In this document: positions 7,239-12,234 of the stretch, in pieces
Layout: each line of letters opens with the position of its first letter
How positions within the stretch are numbered: the first letter of the stretch is position 1
Assembly: GCA_020063545.1 (NCBI GenBank)
Contig: JAGUUF010000275.1
Location: 1-12,234, forward strand
Length of the DNA stretch: 12,234 nt
Origin: Cytophagales bacterium
GTDB lineage: Bacteria; Bacteroidota; Bacteroidia; Cytophagales; Cyclobacteriaceae
Reading direction: 5' to 3'
Position numbers and translations under genes: made by a program
The notes under the pieces: generated by a model
Database searches by the model: none
What the model saw: only the letters and a program-made list of their open reading frames with translations
What the model was told of the DNA's origin: nothing

Positions 7239-7889
7239 CTACCTGGTCCAGCCGCTCTCGCCAAGCAGCGGCACAAAACTAAAGTAATCGAACGCTTCTT
7301 TGGTAAGGCGGCCGTTCTTTTTGCGGATGCGTACCATGCGTTGCTTGTCCCGGGCGCCAACCGGTATAACCAGTATTCCGTTTTCAGCGAGTTGTTTGGT
7401 AAGTGATTCAGGCACCACAGGTGCACCTGCGGTTACCAGTATTTTATCGAATGGAGCTTTTGCGGGTAGTCCTTTTGAGCCATCGCCAAAATAAAAATAG
7501 GGCTTATACCCGATGCGTGGCAGAAAGGTGCGGGCGGTATCGTAAAGTTTTTTGTTATACTCTATGGTGTACACCCTGGCGCCAAGTTCCAGCAGGATGC
7601 AGGCCTGGTAGCCCGAGCCGGTGCCTATTTCCAAAACCTTATCACCGGGTTTCACTTCAAGTTTTTCGGTTTGAAATGCCACCGTATAGGGTTGCGAAAT
7701 GGTCTGGCCTTCGCCAATGGGAAATGCCTTATCCTGATAGGCATGTTCAAGCAGGGCATTATCAAAAAAAACGTGCCGGGGAACCTTACCAATGGCCTGG
7801 AGTACACGGGGGTCGGTAATACCCTTTTTTTCAAGAATTTTAACCAGTTTTTTTCGTAGCCCCCGTTGCTTGTAATTATCCTCCAACAT
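7239..7889 (-). CDS. pcm: Protein-L-isoaspartate O-methyltransferase
   Basis: 216 residues, cytoplasmic. It uses S-adenosylmethionine to methylate isoaspartyl residues in aged proteins, starting their return to normal aspartate. The family is unmistakable: VPRHVFF (36-42), the substrate-side block YQDKAFPIGEGQTISQPY (51-68), SAM motif I VLEIGTGSGYQ (85-95), the acidic end of strand 2 VYTIEYN (106-112), and GDGSKGLPAKAPFDKILVTAGAP (135-157). Length is typical (about 210-220). It is the first gene of pcm-thioesterase-HolD-like and is divergent from the metal operon. In its 105-base upstream gap the nearest -7-like sequence (AAACTTTG, near 7925) has one mismatch at a key base, so its promoter is not assigned. 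Confidence 0.97.
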   Translation of the reverse strand: MLEDNYKQRGLRKKLVKILEKKGITDPRVLQAIGKVPRHVFFDNALLEHAYQDKAFPIGEGQTISQPYTVAFQTEKLEVKPGDKVLEIGTGSGYQACILLELGARVYTIEYNKKLYDTARTFLPRIGYKPYFYFGDGSKGLPAKAPFDKILVTAGAPVVPESLTKQLAENGILVIPVGARDKQRMVRIRKKNGRLTKEAFDYFSFVPLLGESGWTR

Positions 7890-7912
7890 GCGTTTTCATG
7901 CAAAAAAGGGCA

Positions 7913-7979
7913 TTTTTTAGGGGTAAACAAAGTTTCGGAAATTCTTTAGGAAAATTGAAACCTTACCGCGTACTTTAGG
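7913..7979. repeat. Three T-N-Y-TTTAGG copies at exact 29-base spacing
   Basis: TTTTTTAGG (7913-7921), TTCTTTAGG (7942-7950) and TACTTTAGG (7971-7979) lie in the divergent gap between pcm and the metal operon, each start 29 bases after the last. The third overlaps a near-match to the -7 element (TACTTTAG) that would serve the plus-strand operon. They may be binding sites for a regulator, or a coincidence in AT-rich DNA. Confidence 0.3.
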
Positions 7980-7994
7980 GTTCTCTCATGCACA

Positions 7995-8408
7995 GTGAAT
8001 AAGCTTTTTGCCATAGCGTTCACGTGTATTTACCTGCTCCTGTCAGTAGGCGTGGTTAAAACCACTCACTACTGCATGGGGCGGGCAAAATCCACTGAAT
8101 TATTTAGTTTTGAGGCCAAAAAATGCGCCTGCAGCCTTTTTTCCCCCGAAAATTCCTGTTGCAAGGATACCCACGAAATATTCATAATTGACGATTTTCA
8201 GGTTGCTGCTCATAGCCCGGCATCCGATGTTCCACAGTTTTATGTGCTTGCGGAAGTAAACTTGGTTCTTAACGCAGAGCAAAAAACTGCTAAAGCAAGT
8301 GTTTATAATTGTTTTAGCGATTATTCACCACCTCCGGTACCACTCTACCTGGTTAATTGTTCGTTTGTTTTCTATGATGATCCGTATGCTGAAAGGCTTA
8401 TCGCCTGA
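7995..8408 (+). CDS. HYC_CC_PP family exported cysteine-rich protein
   Basis: 137 residues with a GTG start at 7995; no in-frame ATG exists upstream. A signal peptide covers about residues 1-22. The mature part carries the motifs that name this Bacteroidota family: HYCMG (25-29), CAC (44-46), SCCKD (54-58), SPPPVP (111-116) and a late Cys122. Six or so cysteines plus His and Asp make an envelope metal ligand plausible, but no biochemical role is established to my knowledge. The downstream neighbours are an HMA-domain protein and a TonB-dependent receptor, which support a heavy-metal role. A five-codon ATG reading frame (7988-8002) overlaps the GTG start and could affect initiation. Confidence 0.82.
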   Translation: MNKLFAIAFTCIYLLLSVGVVKTTHYCMGRAKSTELFSFEAKKCACSLFSPENSCCKDTHEIFIIDDFQVAAHSPASDVPQFYVLAEVNLVLNAEQKTAKASVYNCFSDYSPPPVPLYLVNCSFVFYDDPYAERLIA

Positions 8409-8456
8409 ATTTTTAGTATGGAGTTTTTCAAATTATAAGTCATTAAACTAATCATC

Positions 8457-8838
8457 ATGAAAACGATTATCATTCATTAACATAGTTTTAGCATTTCTGT
8501 TTGTTGTACCGTCATTGGGTCAGTCCAAGGCAAAAGTAGTCACCGCGTCCATTAAGGTTTATGGTAATTGCGGCATGTGCAAGGAGCGCATTGAGCGTGC
8601 CCTTGATTTTAAGGGTATTAAAAAAGCCACCTGGGATCCGGCAACAAAAAACCTTCAGGTGATCTACGTTCCTTCAAAAATCAATGAATACCGTATTTGC
8701 GAACTTGTGGCGGCTGCTGGCCACGACACCGATGCGGTTAAAGCAAAAGACGAGGTATATGCCGAACTGCCCTTCTGCTGCCTGTACCGCGACCACGACC
8801 ACTCCGGTATGGAAGACGGTAAGAAGAGCGATCATTAA
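8457..8838 (+). pseudogene. Secreted HMA-domain metal-binding protein, frameshifted in the signal peptide
   Basis: The ATG at 8457 is followed by AAAA (8460-8463) and its frame stops at 8478. Dropping one A gives MKRLSFINIV then LAFLFVVPSLGQ, a textbook signal peptide running straight into the downstream domain, for a 126-residue protein. As written, the domain frame opens only after a TGA at 8458 and the sole common start is TTG at 8515, inside the signal peptide. The domain has the HMA ferredoxin-like fold: YGNCGMCKERIERA (metal ligands Cys38 and Cys41 in restored numbering), AAAGHDTD, then a tail with LPFCCLYR (Cys107-108) and DHDH. It would capture Cu+ or a similar soft metal in the periplasm. 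It sits 48 bases after the HYC_CC_PP gene and 12 before the receptor. It could be a sequence error rather than a true break. Confidence 0.8.
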
Positions 8839-8850
8839 CCGGTTGTAACC

Positions 8851-11130
8851 ATGAACAAGGTTTTGATCGCCATTGTGCTGGGGATCCTGGCAGGGGTATT
8901 CCATACTGCGTATGCCCAAAAACTGATGGGCCTGGTAGTGGAAAAAAATGAAAAAGGAGTTGACGAGCCGCTGGCAGGCGCCAATGTGTTTTGGCTGGGA
9001 ACAACAACAGGAACCACCACCGGAGCAAACGGCATTTTCATGATTGATCGGGTTGCCGGTCAGCAAAAACTGGTAATAAGCTACGTTGGCTATAAGCCGG
9101 ATACCCTTGATGTGACCAACCAGACCAGTGTGAAAGTTTACCTTGTATCCGATCAGGTATTACAGGAGATTACTGTTAAAGGTTGGCGGCCAACCAGTGG
9201 CCTTGACCAGGCCCGGAATATCAATACCGTCATTATGTCGGAGAAGGAGTTATTCAAAGCGGCATGCTGCAACCTGTCGGAAAGTTTTGAAACCAATCCT
9301 TCGGTTGACGTAGCCTTTACCGATGCCATAACCGGCACGCGGCAAATTCAAATGCTGGGATTGGCGGGGCCCAACACCATGATCTCCATTGAGAACATGC
9401 CGGGTGTGCGGGGCCTTGCTTCAAGCCAGGGTATCCAGTTTATACCGGGCACATGGATAAACTCCATTCAGGTAACCAAGGGTGTAGGCTCGGTTGTGAA
9501 CGGGTATGAGAGTATTGCCGGCCAGATAAATGTTGAACTAAAAAAGCCTGAGGAGAGTGAAAAGTTTTACCTGAACGGGTATGTAAACCAAAGTGCCCGC
9601 ACCGAACTCAACCTAAACTACACTGCCCATACCGGTGCAAAGTGGGCTACTACTTTTCTGCTCCACGGCAGCGCCCGGCCTATGGAGATGGACAGTAATG
9701 ATGATTCTTTTCTTGATTTCCCGAAAGGAAGTCAGATCAACTTTATCAACCGGTGGGTTTACAACAACAATAAGGGCTTGTTGGGTCAGATCGGTATTAA
9801 GGCGTTGCTCGATGATAAACTTGGCGGCCAGACCGGGTACGATGCTGCCCACGATAAGTTTACCACCAACCGGTACGGTTTTGAAATTAATACCAACCGA
9901 TACGAGGTTTGGGGAAAACTTGGCTATCAGTTTCCCGGAACCCCTTACAAAAGTATTGGTCTTCAGGTTAGCGGCAACATCCACAACCACGAAAGTTATT
10001 ACGGTTTTACCGAGCATAATGCTGAACAACATTCCTTTTATTCTAACCTGATTTATCAGTCCATCATTGGCAATACAGCGCATAAATTCAAAACCGGTGT
10101 CAGTTTTATGTATGATGATGTTCAGGACAACCTGTTTAATCAGGTAAATCCTGTTAATTACAATGGACAGGTGACCCCCGGCATCGCATTCAAACGGATT
10201 GAAGTTGTGCCGGGTGTCTTTGCTGAATACAATTACGATAACCTGAAAAATTTTTCATTCATTGCCGGTATCCGGGTTGACCAGCATAACCTGTTTGGTA
10301 CGTTTTTTACTCCCCGCATCCATGCCCGGTATAACCTGACCGATTTGACCACCATCCGCGCCTCTGCCGGCAAGGGTATGCGCGTAGCAAACATCCTGGC
10401 CGAAAATACCGGTGTTATGGTTTCATCAAGGCAGTTTGTGTTTACCGGTTTGCAAACAAACAACGGTTATGGCTTTAAACCGGATGTTGCCTGGAATTAC
10501 GGAGTAAACCTTTCGCAGGATTTCACCATTGATTATCGAAGCGGAACACTTACGGTTGATTATTTCTTTACCGATTTTCAAAACCAGGCTGTTTTGGATT
10601 ATGATTTCTCGGCAAGGCAGGCCCGATTTTTCGGCTTAACAGGAAAATCATTCTCGCACAGCCTGCAGGTGCAGGTAGATTATGAGTTGTTCAGGCGCTT
10701 TGATCTGCGAATGGCCTACCGCTGGCTCGATGTGCAAACCGACTATACCGAAGCGCGCCTTGCACGGCCCCTTATCTCCAGGCACCGGGCATTTGTTAAC
10801 CTTGCTTATGAAACAAAAAACAACTGGAAGTTTGATTACACCGTTCAATGGCTTGGCCCGCAGCGCATCCCTGATACATCGGAAAATCTTCCAGAATATC
10901 AGGCGTCAACACAGTCAGCCGATTATTTTCTGATGAATGCCCAGGTTACAAAAGACTTTGACGATCGCTGGAGTGTGTACCTCGGAGTTGAAAACCTCAA
11001 TAACTTCACACTTTCCAATCCGATTATTGCGGCAAACCAGCCGTTCAGTCCGTATTTTGATTCTTCACTGGTGTGGGGGCCTATCTTTGGCCGGATGGCG
11101 TATGCCGGTTTTCGTTACCGGATAAAATAA
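8851..11130 (+). CDS. TonB-dependent outer-membrane receptor, probably metal-linked
   Basis: 759 residues. Signal peptide 1-22 (cleavage after AYA), a carboxypeptidase-regulatory-like beta-sandwich at about 24-100 (GLVVEKNEKGVDEPLAGANVF, then LVISYVGYKPDTL), a plug at about 105-232 (VLQEITVK; MLGLAGPNTMISIENMPG; GVGSVVNGYESIAGQINVEL), and a 22-strand-type barrel to a final AGFRYRIK. A Cys pair at 139-140 (KAACCNLSESFETN) sits just before the plug core and is characteristic of the subgroup found beside HYC_CC_PP and HMA genes. It would take up or export a ligand using TonB energy; copper or another metal chelate is inferred from neighbours only. No FecR-type signalling domain and no SusD partner is present, so polysaccharide uptake is unlikely. 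It is the last gene of the operon, followed by a terminator. Confidence 0.93.
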   Translation: MNKVLIAIVLGILAGVFHTAYAQKLMGLVVEKNEKGVDEPLAGANVFWLGTTTGTTTGANGIFMIDRVAGQQKLVISYVGYKPDTLDVTNQTSVKVYLVSDQVLQEITVKGWRPTSGLDQARNINTVIMSEKELFKAACCNLSESFETNPSVDVAFTDAITGTRQIQMLGLAGPNTMISIENMPGVRGLASSQGIQFIPGTWINSIQVTKGVGSVVNGYESIAGQINVELKKPEESEKFYLNGYVNQSARTELNLNYTAHTGAKWATTFLLHGSARPMEMDSNDDSFLDFPKGSQINFINRWVYNNNKGLLGQIGIKALLDDKLGGQTGYDAAHDKFTTNRYGFEINTNRYEVWGKLGYQFPGTPYKSIGLQVSGNIHNHESYYGFTEHNAEQHSFYSNLIYQSIIGNTAHKFKTGVSFMYDDVQDNLFNQVNPVNYNGQVTPGIAFKRIEVVPGVFAEYNYDNLKNFSFIAGIRVDQHNLFGTFFTPRIHARYNLTDLTTIRASAGKGMRVANILAENTGVMVSSRQFVFTGLQTNNGYGFKPDVAWNYGVNLSQDFTIDYRSGTLTVDYFFTDFQNQAVLDYDFSARQARFFGLTGKSFSHSLQVQVDYELFRRFDLRMAYRWLDVQTDYTEARLARPLISRHRAFVNLAYETKNNWKFDYTVQWLGPQRIPDTSENLPEYQASTQSADYFLMNAQVTKDFDDRWSVYLGVENLNNFTLSNPIIAANQPFSPYFDSSLVWGPIFGRMAYAGFRYRIK

Positions 11131-11155
11131 CGGCTGGTGAAGGTTACCTTGAAGA

Positions 11156-11209
11156 TTTCCTGCAGATAGTGCAGCTACCGGTTAGCTGTAAATCTGCAGG
11201 GAACTTTTT
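11156..11209. terminator. Large two-part hairpin terminator between convergent genes
   Basis: Outer stem of 12 pairs (11156-11167 with 11192-11203, one G-T) and inner stem CAGCTA/TAGCTG (11172-11177 with 11183-11188) with a CCGGT loop, separated by a small internal loop. On the plus strand it is followed by C then T5 (11205-11209), ending the receptor operon 26 bases past its stop. The minus-strand side has only a short T-tract, so it serves the plus strand better. Confidence 0.8.
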
Positions 11210-11220
11210 ACAGGTCAAAG

Positions 11221-12234
11221 TTAAAAACCGATGAGAATAAACGGGGCCCAGTAATACGGTGCTGAATAGCGCCCATTCATAAGGTTTAGTTTGGCCTGTT
11301 GCAAGGTTGCACCAAATGATGGCGATGGGCTTTCGAGTAACAGCGTGTAGAAGTCTGTCATGAGTTGAGCGGTCGATTCATCGGCAACACTCCAGAAGGA
11401 AACGATGATATTTTTTGCCCCGGCATACACCAACGCGCGCGAAAGGCCAATTACTCCTTCGCCCTTTGAAATTTTACCGAGGCCCGTTTGGCAGGCCGAA
11501 AGCGTTACCAGGCTGGCATTTAATTGCAGGTTATAAATCTCGCCCGAGAAAAGGTTGCCGTCTTCGGCTTCCGAATCATTCTGCAGAAAGATGCGCGACA
11601 GCTCCGGGTTATTCTCATCCACAATGCCGTGGGTGGCAAAGTGAAGCATGCTATAATCTTTCAGGGGTTTTGTTTTAATGGTTGCTTCGCTGGCCTGGTG
11701 ATTGGTAAGTACATCACTGGTAATCTGTTTGCTTGAGAATAATTCCTTTAATGTGTTTACTTCGGTGGCAGTTCCCGGCAAATCGTTCAACTTGTCTTTA
11801 GCAGGAAACGATATGGGAGCGCACAGTAAGGCCGATTGAAGTGAACCGGCTTTACCAGACTGTTTTTGAAGCATAAGGCCAGTTGAAAATTCGTAGCGGG
11901 TGCTGTACTTCTTTACCAGGTAAGGAAGTGCGGGGTACGGAGTTTCTTCATCGTTAACCTTTTGGGTTAATAATGCTTCAAAGGGAATAACACTCATACG
12001 TCCTGCCGGGAGTATTACCAGGTCGGTAACGTTGCGGTGAAGTTTTGGTATGAGTATCCTGTGAAGTGCAGTGGCTGTTTCAATAAAAGCATGCCTGTCA
12101 AGAAAAAATATACTGTTCCGGTAGCCTGTTACATTCCGATTATAGGTTGCCGGTAAGGGCTTGCTCGCAATTCGGAATGATTTCCTGGTGATAACATAGG
12201 TATAAAGCCTTGCCCGTCCGTTGTAGTCATCAAT
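11221..12234 (-). CDS. CHAT-domain (caspase-like) protein, N-terminus beyond window
   Basis: 337 residues visible, reading in from the window edge with no stop; a Met at 11997 lies inside the domain and is not the start. The fragment is a CHAT (caspase HetF associated with TPRs) peptidase domain: LVILPAGRMSVIPFEAL (72-88), LPGTATEVNTLKELF (152-166), the catalytic His in HFATHG (His202), the catalytic Cys in SACQTG (Cys248), GEGVIGLSRALVYAGAKNII (258-277) and the closing YYWAPFILIG (327-336). Both residues of the dyad are intact, so an active cysteine protease is possible. In Bacteroidota such domains usually follow an array of tetratricopeptide repeats, expected upstream but not visible here. 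The domain type is sure; the biological role is not. It is convergent with the receptor operon. Confidence 0.93.
   Translation of the reverse strand: MDDYNGRARLYTYVITRKSFRIASKPLPATYNRNVTGYRNSIFFLDRHAFIETATALHRILIPKLHRNVTDLVILPAGRMSVIPFEALLTQKVNDEETPYPALPYLVKKYSTRYEFSTGLMLQKQSGKAGSLQSALLCAPISFPAKDKLNDLPGTATEVNTLKELFSSKQITSDVLTNHQASEATIKTKPLKDYSMLHFATHGIVDENNPELSRIFLQNDSEAEDGNLFSGEIYNLQLNASLVTLSACQTGLGKISKGEGVIGLSRALVYAGAKNIIVSFWSVADESTAQLMTDFYTLLLESPSPSFGATLQQAKLNLMNGRYSAPYYWAPFILIGF

Noticed and set aside
7403..7819. 138-residue open frame on the plus strand
   Set aside because: It is opposite the conserved SAM-binding region of pcm and shows no motif.
8515..8838. HMA protein as a normal gene with a TTG start
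   Set aside because: That start cuts off most of an obvious signal peptide and ignores a well-placed ATGAAA one base out of frame.
11221..11997. CHAT protein as a complete 258-residue gene starting at 11997
   Set aside because: The frame continues upstream to the window edge, and the residues before this Met (LVILPAGR) belong to the same CHAT domain.
1..12234. CRISPR arrays, tRNA or rRNA genes, insertion sequences, prophage genes
   Set aside because: I looked for regular repeat-spacer units, cloverleaf features, transposase motifs and terminal inverted repeats on both strands and saw none.

Overview
The window looks like a chromosomal segment of a Bacteroidota bacterium, probably of the Cytophagales type. 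The signs are a DUF3098 protein between ftsX and uppP, a carboxypeptidase-regulatory-like domain at the front of a TonB-dependent receptor, an HYC_CC_PP family protein, TAnnTTTG promoter elements and little Shine-Dalgarno signal. No tRNA, rRNA, insertion sequence, phage gene or CRISPR array was seen, and coding density is high.

Minus strand, 1-1800: ftsX, a DUF3098 membrane protein and uppP (cut by the window edge) form a tight envelope/division operon. A TAnnTTTG element sits almost on the ftsX start codon. Positions 1916-3319 hold an ECF sigma factor and its likely membrane anti-sigma partner, 3 bases apart and closed by a clean intrinsic terminator. Positions 3391-3810 encode a secreted DUF2147 protein. 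Positions 3876-6173 encode a membrane-bound ion-pumping pyrophosphatase (hppA) with its own convincing promoter and terminator. Positions 6307-7889 hold pcm (protein-L-isoaspartate methyltransferase), a hotdog acyl-CoA thioesterase and a small protein that resembles DNA polymerase III psi (HolD). The last two overlap by ATGA.

Plus strand, 7995-11130: a three-gene set, divergent from pcm, encodes a small cysteine-rich exported protein (HYC_CC_PP type), a secreted heavy-metal-associated (HMA) domain protein and a TonB-dependent receptor with a Cys-Cys pair before its plug. I read this as an envelope metal (probably copper-like) handling module. The HMA gene carries a one-base frameshift inside its signal peptide: four A's follow the ATG where three would keep the frame. 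It is either a sequencing error, a broken gene or a homopolymer switch. A large hairpin terminator closes the operon.

Minus strand, 11221-12234: the C-terminal part of a CHAT-domain (caspase-like) protein with both catalytic residues; the rest lies outside the window.

Most genes are ordinary housekeeping. The best candidates for something less described are the metal module with its frameshifted chaperone, the HolD-like protein, and the sigma/anti-sigma pair with a novel-looking C-terminal domain.
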